DNA of 64,000 nucleotides, from contig NZ_JADWPD010000005.1 of NCBI RefSeq assembly GCF_017308975.1, positions 233,264-297,263 on the forward strand, written 5' to 3'. The translations under genes and the position numbers were made by a program. Shown piece by piece: positions 43,697-52,792 of the stretch (positions are counted from its first letter, which is position 1; every line of letters begins with the position of its first letter). This stretch comes from Amycolatopsis sp. MtRt-6. GTDB taxonomy: Bacteria; Actinomycetota; Actinomycetes; Mycobacteriales; Pseudonocardiaceae. The notes below the pieces were generated by a model. That model ran no database searches, was not told where the DNA came from, and saw only the letters and a program-made list of their open reading frames with translations.

Positions 43697-46134
43697 TGCG
43701 CACCTCCGGTGGCGTCGATCGAACCGAGTCCACCGCCGGCTTCGTCGCGGCCGGGGCCGCCCGCGTCGGTGGTGCCGTGCTGGATGGCGTGCCACACCCG
43801 CATCGGCGTCAGCGGCATCTCGATGTCGTTCACGCCGAAGTGGCGCACCGCGTCGATCACCGCGTTGACCACGGCCGGGGTCGAGGCGATCGTGCCCGCC
43901 TCGCCGACGCCCTTGGCGCCCAGCGGGTTCGTCGTCGACGGCGTTTCCGTGCGGTCGGTGGTGAACGACGGCAGGTCGGCCGCCGACGGCAGCAGGTAGT
44001 CGGCGAACGTGCCGGTGGTGAGCGTGCCGCTCTCGTCGTGCTCGGTGCCCTCGAACAGCGCTTGCGCGATGCCCTGCGCGAGCCCGCCGTGCACCTGGCC
44101 CTCGACGATCAGCGGGTTCACCGCGACACCGACGTCGTCGACGCAGACGTACGAGCGCAGCTTGATCCGGCCCGTCTCGGTGTCCACCTCGGCGGCGCAC
44201 AGGTGCGTGCCGTGCGGGAACGAGAAGTTCTCCGGGTCGAACGTCGCGTCCGAGTCGAGCGACGGCTCGATGCCGTCGGGCAGGTTGTGCGCGAAGAACG
44301 TCGCCAGCGCGACGTCGCCCATGGTCGTGGACGTGTCGGTGCCCTTCACGGTGAACTTGCCGCCGGTGAACTCGAGGTCGTCCTCGGCACATTCGAGCAG
44401 GTGGGCCGCGATCGGCTTGGCCTTCGCGACCACCTTCTCCGCCGCCTTGACGATGGCGATGCCGCCGACGACCAGCGAGCGCGAGCCGTAGGTGTCCAGG
44501 CCCTTGTGCGAGGACTGCGTGTCGCCGTGCAGGATCTCGACGTCCTCGAACGCCACGCCCAGCTGGTCGGCGACGATCTGGCTCCACGCCGTCTCGTGGC
44601 CCTGGCCGTGCGCGGACGCGCCCGTGGTGACCTCGACCTTGCCGGTCGGGAGCATCCGGATCGACGCGTACTCCCAGCCGCCGGCGCCGTAGGCCAGCGA
44701 GCCGAGCACCCGCGACGGCGCGAGCCCGCACATCTCGGTGAACGTCGAGATGCCGATGCCGAGCTGGACCTTGTCCTTGGCCACGCGGCGCTTCTCCTGC
44801 TCGGCGCGCAGGCCGTCGTAGTCGAACAGCTGCTTGGCCTTCTCGGTGGCGGCTTCGTAGTTGCCCGAGTCGTAGGTCAGCCCGCACACCGTGGTGAACG
44901 GGAACTCCTCGTGCTTGATCCAGTTCTTCTCGCGCAGTTCCAGCGGGTCCATGCCGAGCTCGGCGGCGAGCTCGTCCATGATCCGCTCGATCGCGAACGT
45001 CGCCTCCGGGCGGCCGGCGCCGCGGTAGGCGTCGGTCAGCGTCGTCGTCGTGTACACGTTGGTGCACGCGAAGTGGTACGCCGGGATCTTGTAGATCGCG
45101 TTGAACATGAACGCGCCGAGGATCGGCACGCCGGGGCCGACCAGGCCGTTGTACGCGCCGAGGTTGGCGAGCAGCTCGGCCTTGAGCCCGGTGATCCGGC
45201 CGTCGCGGGTGGCCGAGATCGTGATGTCCTGGATCTGGTCGCGGCCATGGTGCGCGGCGAGCATCGTCTCCGACCGCGTCTCGTTCCACTTGACCGGCTT
45301 GCCGAGCTTCCGCGCGATCAGCAGCGCCATCATCTCTTCCGGCAGGACGCCGATCTTGCCGCCGAAGCCACCGCCGACGTCCGGGGCGATCACGCGCAGC
45401 TTGTGCTCGGGGATGCCGAGCGTCAGCGCCGACATCACGCGCAGGATGTGCGGGATCTGCGTGGCCGACCACACGGTGATCTGCGCGCCAGTCGGGTCGA
45501 CGACGCAGGCGCGCGGCTCCATGAAGGCCGGGACCAGGCGCTGCTGGCGGAAGCGGCGCTTGAGCACGACCTCCGACGAGCTGATCGCGTCCTCGACGTT
45601 GCCGCCGGTGCCCGCCTCGGCGGAGTCGAACTTCCAGACGGCGTTCGTGTTGGTGCCGAGGTCTTCGTGGACCAGCGGGGCGCCGTCGGCGATCGCGGCT
45701 TCCATGTCGAGGATGACCGGCAGCTCGTCGTAGTCGACGTCGATCTCCTCGAGCGCGTCGTGCGCTTCGGCGGACGACCGGGCGACGACGACCGCGACGC
45801 CTTCACCGGCGAAGTTGACCGTGCCGGCGGCGAGCACCGGGCGGCGCGGCGCCTTCATGTCCGGCGTGATCGGCCACGCGCACGGCATGCCGACCGCGCC
45901 GTCCGGGTCGAGGTCCGCGGCGGTGTAGACGGCGATGACGCCGGGGGCGCTCTTGGCCGCCGACGTGTCGATCGAGACGATCTTGGCGTGCGCGTACGGG
46001 CTGCGCAGGACGGCCAGGTGCAGCATGCCGGGCAGCGTGATGTTGTCGGTCCAGCGGGTGCGGCCGGTGATCAGCCGCTCGTCCTCCTTGCGGCGCCGGG
46101 ACTTGCCGACCTCCGGTTCGATCGTGGCGGTCAT
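43693..46134 (-). CDS. coxL: Molybdenum hydroxylase large subunit (CoxL-like, form II type)
   Basis: An 813-aa catalytic subunit that binds the molybdopterin cofactor (xanthine dehydrogenase/CO dehydrogenase family). Motifs include [23 protein letters not shown], and near residue 370 the active-site loop AYRGAGR. True aerobic CO dehydrogenases (form I) carry AYxCSFR; AYRGAGR marks form II, whose substrate is usually unknown. CO oxidation therefore should not be assumed. The start overlaps the coxS stop (TGATG). Confidence 0.93.
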   Translation of the reverse strand: MTATIEPEVGKSRRRKEDERLITGRTRWTDNITLPGMLHLAVLRSPYAHAKIVSIDTSAAKSAPGVIAVYTAADLDPDGAVGMPCAWPITPDMKAPRRPVLAAGTVNFAGEGVAVVVARSSAEAHDALEEIDVDYDELPVILDMEAAIADGAPLVHEDLGTNTNAVWKFDSAEAGTGGNVEDAISSSEVVLKRRFRQQRLVPAFMEPRACVVDPTGAQITVWSATQIPHILRVMSALTLGIPEHKLRVIAPDVGGGFGGKIGVLPEEMMALLIARKLGKPVKWNETRSETMLAAHHGRDQIQDITISATRDGRITGLKAELLANLGAYNGLVGPGVPILGAFMFNAIYKIPAYHFACTNVYTTTTLTDAYRGAGRPEATFAIERIMDELAAELGMDPLELREKNWIKHEEFPFTTVCGLTYDSGNYEAATEKAKQLFDYDGLRAEQEKRRVAKDKVQLGIGISTFTEMCGLAPSRVLGSLAYGAGGWEYASIRMLPTGKVEVTTGASAHGQGHETAWSQIVADQLGVAFEDVEILHGDTQSSHKGLDTYGSRSLVVGGIAIVKAAEKVVAKAKPIAAHLLECAEDDLEFTGGKFTVKGTDTSTTMGDVALATFFAHNLPDGIEPSLDSDATFDPENFSFPHGTHLCAAEVDTETGRIKLRSYVCVDDVGVAVNPLIVEGQVHGGLAQGIAQALFEGTEHDESGTLTTGTFADYLLPSAADLPSFTTDRTETPSTTNPLGAKGVGEAGTIASTPAVVNAVIDAVRHFGVNDIEMPLTPMRVWHAIQHGTTDAGGPGRDEAGGGLGSIDATGGAQ

Positions 46135-46658
46135 CAGTCACCACCCACGCCGACGTGCTTGTTCTCGGCGATCCGCTCGGCTTCGGGGCCGGCGCCGGGG
46201 CTCATGTGCTTGGCGGCGTCGCGGACCGCGCGGACGATGTTCTGGTAGCCGGTGCAGCGGCAGAGGTTGCCTTCGAGACCTTCGCGGACGGCCTGCTCGT
46301 CCGGGTCCGGGTTGTCGGCCAGCAGGTCGATCGACTGCATGATCATTCCCGGCGTGCAGAACCCGCATTGCAGCGCGTGGTTGTCGTGGAACGCCTGCTG
46401 GACCGGGTGCAGCTTGCCGTCGCGGGCGAGGCCTTCGACGGTGGTGACCTCGCAGCCGTCGGCCTGCACGGCCAGCACGGAGCAGGACTTCACGCTGTGC
46501 CCGTCGAGGTGGACGGTGCAGGCGCCGCAGTTGCTGGTGTCGCAGCCGACGACGGTGCCGACCTTCCCGAGTTTTTCCCGTAGGTGGTGCACGAGGAGGG
46601 TGCGGGGTTCGACTTCGTCGGTGTACTTCGTCCCGTCGACGGTGACGGTGATGCGCAT
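46134..46658 (-). CDS. coxS: Molybdenum hydroxylase [2Fe-2S] subunit (CoxS-like)
   Basis: Small electron-transfer subunit (174 aa) with both [2Fe-2S] clusters: the plant-ferredoxin type cysteines in [16 protein letters not shown] and the second cluster in [12 protein letters not shown] and [15 protein letters not shown] precedes the ATG. It is the first gene of the coxS-L-M-G series; its promoter should lie in the roughly 200 nt upstream, where I see no distinct operator. Confidence 0.96.
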   Translation of the reverse strand: MRITVTVDGTKYTDEVEPRTLLVHHLREKLGKVGTVVGCDTSNCGACTVHLDGHSVKSCSVLAVQADGCEVTTVEGLARDGKLHPVQQAFHDNHALQCGFCTPGMIMQSIDLLADNPDPDEQAVREGLEGNLCRCTGYQNIVRAVRDAAKHMSPGAGPEAERIAENKHVGVGGD

Positions 46659-46862
46659 CAGGCCTCCAAAAGCCGGTTCGGGAACGGCCTGCCCGAGGAG
46701 TGATCGGGCTCACAGCACCCGAGCGTGCTACTCGACCTTCGCGCCGACAAGCCCTGATGTCACACGTTCAACTACCTGTTCCGCAGATACGCGTCGAGGC
46801 GCGGCACAACTCCGAAGGTGCGGAATTCCGGATGGGTGAACTTTGTCGGCGACCTGGATCGG

Positions 46863-47975
46863 TCAGCCGTGAATGCGTCCCGAAAGCTCCGCGAGCCGCT
46901 TGCCGCCGCCACCCCACCGCAGCGCGATGATCTCCGCCGCGATCGACACCGCCGTTTCCTCCGGCGTGCGCGCGCCGAGGTCGAGGCCGATCGGCGACGA
47001 CAGCCGTGCCAGCTCCGCCTCGGTGATCCCGGCTTCGCGCAGGCGGGCGAAGCGGTCGTCGTGGGTCTTGCGGGATCCCATCGCGCCGACGTAACCGACG
47101 TCCAGGCGCAGCGCGACCTCCAGCAGCGGGACGTCGAACTTCGGGTCGTGGGTCAGCACCGCGATCGCCGTCCGCTGGTCGACGCGGCCCGCGTCGGCTT
47201 CCGCCCGCAGGTAGCGGTGCGGCCAGTCGACGACGACGTCGTGCGCGTCCGGGAAGCGGCTGGTGGTGGCGAACACCGGGCGCGCGTCGCACACCGTGAC
47301 CTGGTAGCCGAGGTAGGCGCCCATGCGCGCCATCGCGGCGGCGAAGTCGATCGCGCCGAAGACCAGCAGCCGGGGCGGCGGCTCGAAGGAGTTGACGAAC
47401 ACCGCCATCCCCTCGCCGCGGCGCTGCCCGTCCGGGCCGTAGTGCAGGGTGCCGGTGCGGCCGCTGGCCAGCAGGCCGCGCGCGTCGTCGGCCACCGCGT
47501 CGTCCATCCGCGACGACCCGAGCGAGCCCGCGGTGCGGTCCGGCCAGACGATCATGTGCTCGCCGACCAGGCCTTCGCGTTCGTGCTCGATGATCGTGAC
47601 GACGGCGACCGGCTCGCCGCCGCGCACCGACTCGACGACCTCGCCGAGCTCCGGCATCGACTCGCGGTCGATCGCCTCGACGTAGATGTCGATGATCCCG
47701 CCGCAGGTCAGGCCGACCGCGAAGGCGTCGTCGTCGGTGACGCCGTAGCGCTGCAGCACCGGCTTGCGCTCGGCGACGACCTCCTGCGCCAGCTCGTAGA
47801 CCGCGCCTTCGACGCAGCCGCCGGACACGCTGCCGGCGACGGTCCCGTCCGGCGCGACGACCATCGCGGCGCCCGGCGCGCGCGGCGCCGAGGAGAAGGT
47901 GGCGACCACGGTGCCGAGCCCGACGGTCTCGCCCGCGGACCAGCGGCGGAACACGTCGTCCAGTACGTCACGCAT
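46863..47975 (-). CDS. XdhC/CoxI-family molybdenum hydroxylase maturation factor
   Basis: A 370-aa XdhC/CoxI protein, which supplies sulfurated molybdenum cofactor to xanthine dehydrogenase-type enzymes. The N-terminal domain has GSVSGGCVEGAVYE and LTCGGIIDIYVE; the C-terminal Rossmann-type domain has YVGAMGSRKTHDDR and SPIGLDLGARTPEE. The last 200 nt before coxS separate it from the structural genes. Its start overlaps the coxE stop by eight bases, so the two are co-translated. Confidence 0.93.
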   Translation of the reverse strand: MRDVLDDVFRRWSAGETVGLGTVVATFSSAPRAPGAAMVVAPDGTVAGSVSGGCVEGAVYELAQEVVAERKPVLQRYGVTDDDAFAVGLTCGGIIDIYVEAIDRESMPELGEVVESVRGGEPVAVVTIIEHEREGLVGEHMIVWPDRTAGSLGSSRMDDAVADDARGLLASGRTGTLHYGPDGQRRGEGMAVFVNSFEPPPRLLVFGAIDFAAAMARMGAYLGYQVTVCDARPVFATTSRFPDAHDVVVDWPHRYLRAEADAGRVDQRTAIAVLTHDPKFDVPLLEVALRLDVGYVGAMGSRKTHDDRFARLREAGITEAELARLSSPIGLDLGARTPEETAVSIAAEIIALRWGGGGKRLAELSGRIHG

Positions 47976-49080
47976 CGGAAATCTCCCCGAGCAGTCGTTC
48001 CAACGTGGCCAGGGTGTGCCCGGCCAGGAGCCGGTCGATGTGGGGCAGCGCCGCGACGATGCCCGACTGGACCGGAGCGTAGCCCGCACGGCCGGCGTGC
48101 GGATTCACCCAGAATACGGCGTGCGCGAGCCGGCGCAGGTGGGCGAGCTGCTCGCCGAGCAGGCCGGTGTCGCCGCGCTCCCAGCCGTCGGAGAACACGG
48201 TGACGACGGCGCGGCGCGCCACGCCGCGCCGGCCCCAGCGGTCGAGGAACGCCTGGAGCGTCTCCCCGAGCCGGGTGCCGCCGGCGAAGTCCGGCACGGC
48301 TGCGCCGGCCGCGAGCATCGCGCGTTCCGGGTCGCGCTGCCGCAGCTGGCGCGACACGCGGGTCAGCCGCGTGCCGAGCGTGAACACCTCGATGGACGGC
48401 GGCGCGGCCCGCGTCAGGACGTGGGCGAACCGCAGCAGGGCGTCGGCGTACGGGCTCATCGAGCCGGAGACGTCGATGAGCAGCACCACCCGCCGCGGCC
48501 GGCGGCCGCGGCGGGCATGCACGAGCTTGAGGGGTTCGCCGCCGCTCGCGAGCATGGCGCGCAGCGTGCGCGACGGGTCGAGCGCGCCCCGCCGAGCCGG
48601 CGTCCGCCGCGTGGCGGGGCGTTTCGGGAGCGCCGGTTTCAGCGTCGCGAGCAGCTCACGGAGGTGTTCGCGCTCGGCGGTGGTGAGTTCGGCGAGGTCG
48701 CGGTGACGCAGGACCTCCTGCGCGCTCGCGGCGACTTTCAGCTGGTCGTGACCCTCGCCGCCCTCGGCGTCCCCGCCTTCGGCCTCGCCCAGCGGAGCGA
48801 TTCGCGCCTGCTGGGGCGCGGCGGGCCTCGCGCGCCGCGGGGTGGGGGGCTCGATCGAAAACCACTGGCTGAAGGCCTCTTCGTAGTACGGGAGGTCGTC
48901 AGGGCTGGAGCAGAGGGTGAGCCGCCCGGCCCAGTAGAGCTGCGTGGGGTCGGCGACGTCGATCTCGGCCACGGCGGTGAGGTACGCCTGCACGCGGTGC
49001 GCGTCGCAGGCGACACCGGCTTCGCGCAGCGCGGCGGCGAAGCCGACGTAGCCCGCGACGGGATCGACGACGGTGGTCAT
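47968..49080 (-). CDS. coxE: VWA-domain protein, CoxE-like
   Basis: A 370-aa protein with a helical N-terminus, a basic middle and a C-terminal von Willebrand A domain carrying an intact MIDAS site, VVLLIDVSGSMS, near residue 200. CoxE works with the MoxR ATPase CoxD to build the Mo-S-Cu or Mo centre of hydroxylases. Its usual partner, the MoxR gene, is 2.2 kb away beyond a tRNA and a glycosyltransferase. ATG 49080 begins 23 nt after the tRNA on the same strand. Confidence 0.9.
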   Translation of the reverse strand: MTTVVDPVAGYVGFAAALREAGVACDAHRVQAYLTAVAEIDVADPTQLYWAGRLTLCSSPDDLPYYEEAFSQWFSIEPPTPRRARPAAPQQARIAPLGEAEGGDAEGGEGHDQLKVAASAQEVLRHRDLAELTTAEREHLRELLATLKPALPKRPATRRTPARRGALDPSRTLRAMLASGGEPLKLVHARRGRRPRRVVLLIDVSGSMSPYADALLRFAHVLTRAAPPSIEVFTLGTRLTRVSRQLRQRDPERAMLAAGAAVPDFAGGTRLGETLQAFLDRWGRRGVARRAVVTVFSDGWERGDTGLLGEQLAHLRRLAHAVFWVNPHAGRAGYAPVQSGIVAALPHIDRLLAGHTLATLERLLGEISDA

Positions 49081-49102
49081 GCTTCCATTGTGCGCGTTTC
49101 TG

Positions 49103-49176
49103 CGTCCCGGCGAGGATTCGAACCTCGGACCTCGGCGTTCGTAGCGCCGCGCTCTGTCCTGCTGAGCTACCGGGAC
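49103..49176 (-). tRNA. tRNA-Arg (anticodon ACG)
   Basis: The 74-nt cloverleaf on the minus strand has acceptor arm GTCCCGG/CCGGGAC, D-arm GCTC/GAGC, anticodon stem CGGCG/CGCCG around loop CTACGAA (anticodon ACG, read as ICG), a T-arm with TTCGAAT loop and discriminator G. CCA is not encoded. No integrase or direct repeat is seen nearby, so there is no sign that it serves as an attachment site here. Confidence 0.97.
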
Positions 49177-49426
49177 GGGGCGGCCTGCGCGCGCCCCTCC
49201 CCGGGCGTGCGCAGACCGCGCTCTTCGCCGCGGCCGACCCAAGGTAGCGGCGGGTGGGCGCGAAGAGCTCTTCGGAAAGAAAAGGGAATTTCAGCGAACG
49301 GCGCGGGAGATCGCGCCGCGGGGGTTCCGGTCTTGCCGTCGGGTCACGATCTCCTCCTCTCGGGGTGGCGTGCTGTGGTGAGAAAAGAATGCCTCAGTCC
49401 ACCGGCGGCGGCAACGCAATTAAAAA
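49177..49426. other. Intergenic stretch between tRNA-Arg and glycosyltransferase gene
   Basis: No gene is supported. It should contain the tRNA promoter. It holds the perfect palindrome CGAAGAGCTCTTCG (49261-49274) and a hairpin CGGCGCG-ggagat-CGCGCCG (49299-49318), both of unknown role. Confidence 0.5.
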
Positions 49427-49467
49427 CGCCCGCCTCGTCGGTCCTTTGTGGATCGACGAGGCGGGCG
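49427..49467 (-). terminator. Rho-independent terminator
   Basis: Perfect 14-bp stem, CGCCCGCCTCGTCG (49427-49440) with CGACGAGGCGGGCG (49454-49467), and a 13-nt loop. On the minus strand the stem is followed by TTTTTA, so the transcript would end in a U-run. It lies 14 nt after the glycosyltransferase stop codon and closes the long minus-strand unit coming from pca. Confidence 0.93.
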
Positions 49468-49481
49468 CCGGGGTGCTGCGG

Positions 49482-51251
49482 TCAGGCGGCGGCCTTGAAG
49501 CCGGGCTGGATGTTCGCGCAGCCGCGCAGCCCCGCCGTCTTGTTGAGCTCCAGGAGCGGCGGCAGCGTCTTCTGGGTGTACGCCTTGAGTTCCGCGAGCT
49601 TCGCGTCGTCGACCAGGTCACGCCGGACGTGGTAGCTGACCCAGTTGCGCGAATCGATGGTCAGGTTGCCGACCGGCGGGTTGACGAAGACCGTCTCGTA
49701 CTCGCTCTCGAACCGCGGGTCCTTGTTGAAGCCCAGCGTGGTGATCCACGAGCCGATGAACGTGATCAGCTCGGGCTTCTCCTCGTTGAAGACGTAGTTG
49801 CGGACGCCCGTCACGTCGGACTCGTGCAGGTAGTCGGCGACCTGCTTGTCGCCGAGGCCGGCCAGGTCGAGCACCCGGATGCGGCTGCCCAGCGACGTCC
49901 CGCCGAGGTCGATCAGGCCGACCTGGGCGCTGTCGGGCAGCTTCAGGATGTCCGCGAGGCCGTTGATGGTCCGGGCGTCGCGCTCGGCCACGATGCAGAA
50001 CGCGGTCTTGACGTTGGCGCGGTAGGACGTGCCCTGGTCGTAGAGGCCGCTCACCGAGCTGACCAGCGCCACCACCAGCAGGGAGCTGAGCGCGATCCGG
50101 CCGCGCAGCCGGGCCGCGGCCAGCGCCTCGACGACCACGATCGCGCCGCCGAACGCACCGAGCGTCCAGACCGGGGTGGCGAACCGCAGCTGCCCCATCC
50201 AGTCGTACTCGAGCACGATGTAGGCGATCACGGTGAGCCCGAACGGCGCCATCAGGGCGATCAGCGCGGTGCGCAGGCGCGACGGCCGGACCATCAGCAC
50301 CACCAGGCACGCGACGGCGACCGCGACGACCAGCCAGCCCACGTAGGAGACGATGTCGCCGGGGCGGGCGAGGTCCTCGATCGTCGGCGGCTCCTGCCCC
50401 TTCGCGACGGCGGTGTTCGGGACCAGGCGGCCGAACTCGAACCAGCGGAAGACCATGTAGGCGCCGTACGGCACGGCGAAGCCCACCACGGACAGGACCA
50501 CCGAGCGGACGCTGCGGCCGAGCAGGTCCCGCTTGAGGAACAGCAGCACGGCGATCGGGTACGCACCGGCGTAGATGATGCCGTCGGGCCGGGTCAGCGC
50601 GGCCAGCATCGAGATCAGCCCGGTGCCGACGGCGACCTGGGTGTCGAGGAGCCGTCCGCTGTGGACCGCGCGCACGATCACGACCGCGAGCGCGGCGACC
50701 GTGAGGGCGTAGAAGGAGTTCTCCAGCCCGGAGAAGCACCAGATGACGAAGGACGGGATCGCGGCGAGCGCGGCCCCGGCGACGAAGGTGATCAGGGCCG
50801 GGCGGCGGCTGAGCACCTTCGCGCCGAAGTAGAACAGCACGAGGATGGCCGCGCAGCAGGCCAGCGCGAGCGCCTTCGGGAACAGGATCTGGTCGTTGAT
50901 GCCGAAGAGCGTCCCGTGGTCGAAGAGACCGACGAGCTTGCCCAGGGCGATCAGGACCATCCAGGTCGGGTTGGAGTACCCCTCGACCGGCGAAGCACCG
51001 GGCTGGAGCACCGGCCCGAAGCCGTCGGCGATGTTGCGCGAGTAGGCGAACGTGATGGCCGCGTCGTCGATCAGCCAGTGGCCGTAGAAGGTGGCGTGCA
51101 CGGCGATCAGCGCCGTACCGCCGAGCACCGCGGCCACGGCGGCGAGCTTCCCCCGCCACCCGCGCCTCGCGGTCGCCGGATCGGCCGGGCTCGGCCGATC
51201 CGGTTCCGCTTCGGACGGCGGTCTCGTGTCCGTCGTCTCCGCCACGCTCAT
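49482..51251 (-). CDS. GT-C-fold membrane glycosyltransferase (possibly AftB-like)
   Basis: A 589-aa polytopic membrane protein with about ten TM helices. In the first outside loop, HWLIDDAAITFAYSRNIADG carries the DD motif typical of GT-C enzymes that use polyprenyl-phosphate sugars, followed by PVEGYSNPTW. This stretch resembles the mycobacterial terminal arabinofuranosyltransferase AftB and related mannosyltransferases. The C-terminal 170 residues form a soluble outside domain. A role in arabinogalactan or glycoprotein synthesis is inference. It starts 44 nt after coxD and ends at a strong terminator. Confidence 0.75.
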   Translation of the reverse strand: MSVAETTDTRPPSEAEPDRPSPADPATARRGWRGKLAAVAAVLGGTALIAVHATFYGHWLIDDAAITFAYSRNIADGFGPVLQPGASPVEGYSNPTWMVLIALGKLVGLFDHGTLFGINDQILFPKALALACCAAILVLFYFGAKVLSRRPALITFVAGAALAAIPSFVIWCFSGLENSFYALTVAALAVVIVRAVHSGRLLDTQVAVGTGLISMLAALTRPDGIIYAGAYPIAVLLFLKRDLLGRSVRSVVLSVVGFAVPYGAYMVFRWFEFGRLVPNTAVAKGQEPPTIEDLARPGDIVSYVGWLVVAVAVACLVVLMVRPSRLRTALIALMAPFGLTVIAYIVLEYDWMGQLRFATPVWTLGAFGGAIVVVEALAAARLRGRIALSSLLVVALVSSVSGLYDQGTSYRANVKTAFCIVAERDARTINGLADILKLPDSAQVGLIDLGGTSLGSRIRVLDLAGLGDKQVADYLHESDVTGVRNYVFNEEKPELITFIGSWITTLGFNKDPRFESEYETVFVNPPVGNLTIDSRNWVSYHVRRDLVDDAKLAELKAYTQKTLPPLLELNKTAGLRGCANIQPGFKAAA

Positions 51252-51295
51252 CCGCTGGTTCTCCCTCGCTTCGACCCGGCCCCCGCCCCGGGTGG

Positions 51296-52165
51296 TCAGG
51301 CGAACAAGGCGTCGAGCTTCGCCCTGACCCGGTCGAGGTCTTCGCTGTATTTCAGGACGGCTCCGAGCGTGCGTGCCGCTGTCGCCGCATCCAGCTCGTC
51401 ACACTGAAGAGTTAACAGAGCCCGCCCCCAATCGAGGGACTCCGCTACTCCCGGTGGCTTCAGCAAATCCATTTCGCGGAGTCGATGCACCGCTTCAGCG
51501 ATCTGCCGAGCCAGAGCTGCACTTACCCGCGGGATCCTACGGCGCAGGATTTCGACCTCCCGAACCAGGTCCGGGTGTTCGAGCCAGTGGTAGAGGCAGC
51601 GGCGCTTGAGCGCGTCGTGCACCTCGCGTGTCCGGTTCGAGGTGAGGACCACCAACGGGGGATGCTCGGCGCGGACTTCGCCGTACTCGGGGATGGTCAC
51701 GGCGTGCTCGTCGAGCAGCTGCAGGAGGAAGGCTTCGAACTCGTCGTCGGCCCGGTCGATCTCGTCGATCAGCAGGACACAGGGGGCGCTGATCAGGGCC
51801 TGGAGCAGCGGCCGGGCCAGCAGGAACCGCTCGGTGTAGAGCGAGCGCTCGGCGGCCTCGACGTCGAGCTGCCCGCCGCCGGCCGCCTCGAGGGCGCGCA
51901 GGTGCAGCAGCTGCCGGGGGAAGTCCCATTCGTAGAGCGCCTGGGCGGCGTCGATGCCTTCGTGGCACTGGAGGCGGACGAGCGGCCGGTCCAGCGCGGT
52001 GGCCAGGGCCAGGGCGAGTGACGTCTTGCCGGTGCCGGGCTCGCCCTCGCAGAAGAGCGGGCGGCCCATCCGCAGGGCGAGGAAGCCGGCGGTCGCGAGC
52101 CCGTCATCGGCGAGGTAACCGGTCGCGTCGAGCGCGGCGGCGAGGTCTTCGGGCGAGTCCGTCAC
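51296..52165 (-). CDS. coxD: MoxR-family AAA+ ATPase, CoxD-like
   Basis: A 289-aa AAA+ ATPase: Walker A GEPGTGKTS near residue 41, Walker B CVLLIDEIDRADDEF and sensor 1 VLTSNRTRE. CoxD/MoxR proteins work with VWA partners to insert or sulfurate the metal centre of molybdenum hydroxylases. The matching VWA gene (coxE) lies downstream beyond a glycosyltransferase and a tRNA. GTG start, 18 nt after mocA. Confidence 0.92.
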   Translation of the reverse strand: MTDSPEDLAAALDATGYLADDGLATAGFLALRMGRPLFCEGEPGTGKTSLALALATALDRPLVRLQCHEGIDAAQALYEWDFPRQLLHLRALEAAGGGQLDVEAAERSLYTERFLLARPLLQALISAPCVLLIDEIDRADDEFEAFLLQLLDEHAVTIPEYGEVRAEHPPLVVLTSNRTREVHDALKRRCLYHWLEHPDLVREVEILRRRIPRVSAALARQIAEAVHRLREMDLLKPPGVAESLDWGRALLTLQCDELDAATAARTLGAVLKYSEDLDRVRAKLDALFA

Positions 52166-52183
52166 GCTGTCGATCGTAGGTGT

Positions 52184-52792
52184 TCAGGCGGGGCCGGCCA
52201 GATCACCGGGCCGGTCGACGTCCCGGCCGCTGCCGAGGTCGCCGCACTCGATCAGGGTGAGGTCGCCGCGGGTGGCGAGCCAGTCGCGGGCACCGCGGTC
52301 ACCCCGGGCCGCGTCCGCGACGTCCCGCCACCACCGGCGGCCGAGCAGAACGGGGTGGCCGGGGACGCCGTCGTAGGCCGCGCGGGCGACGGTTTCGGGG
52401 GTGGCGTGGGCGGCGACGCGGGCGAGGACTTCGGGGCCGACCCACGGGAGGTCGACGAGGTGGACCAGCGCGGCGGCGGGGTGGCCGGTGCTTTCGAGGG
52501 CGGTCTCGACGGCGGTCTCGAGCGCGGTCAGGCCGGCGCGGAGGGAGGCGCCCATGCCGGTCGCCCAGTCCTCGGCGGTGACGGCTTGGGCGGGGTCGGG
52601 CAGGAGGGCCCGGACCTGCTCGGCGGCGGCCCCGACGACGACCCGGACGGGGTGGCACCCGGCGGCGGTGAGGGAGCGGAGAGCGCGGAGGACGAGGGGA
52701 TCGCCGTCGAGTGGGACGAGGGCTTTCGGGCCCCCGTAGCGCCGCCCGGCGCCGGCGGCGAGCAGAAGACCGGCGACGGGCGGCTCAGCCAC
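52184..52792 (-). CDS. Molybdenum cofactor nucleotidyltransferase (MocA/MobA-like)
   Basis: A 202-aa NTP transferase. The nucleotide motif LLLAAGAGRRYGGPKAL, the VHLVDLPWVGPEV acidic motif and a PGHPVLLGRRWW segment are typical of MocA (CTP:molybdopterin cytidylyltransferase) and related proteins. It would make the MCD form of the cofactor used by the CoxL enzyme. GTG start overlapping the IclR stop by eight bases, which ties it to the pca transcript. Confidence 0.88.
   Translation of the reverse strand: MAEPPVAGLLLAAGAGRRYGGPKALVPLDGDPLVLRALRSLTAAGCHPVRVVVGAAAEQVRALLPDPAQAVTAEDWATGMGASLRAGLTALETAVETALESTGHPAAALVHLVDLPWVGPEVLARVAAHATPETVARAAYDGVPGHPVLLGRRWWRDVADAARGDRGARDWLATRGDLTLIECGDLGSGRDVDRPGDLAGPA

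Noticed and set aside
43693..46658. Calling coxSLM an aerobic carbon monoxide dehydrogenase
   Set aside because: The CoxL loop is AYRGAGR, not the AYxCSFR of true CO dehydrogenases.
49103..49176. tRNA-Arg as an integration site for a mobile element
   Set aside because: No integrase, no direct repeat of the tRNA 3-prime end and no change of composition nearby.
50654..50666. GTCCGCTGTGGAC in the glycosyltransferase gene as a further copy of the palindrome
   Set aside because: One mismatch breaks the symmetry, and it is read in a different frame from all other copies, so it is probably chance.
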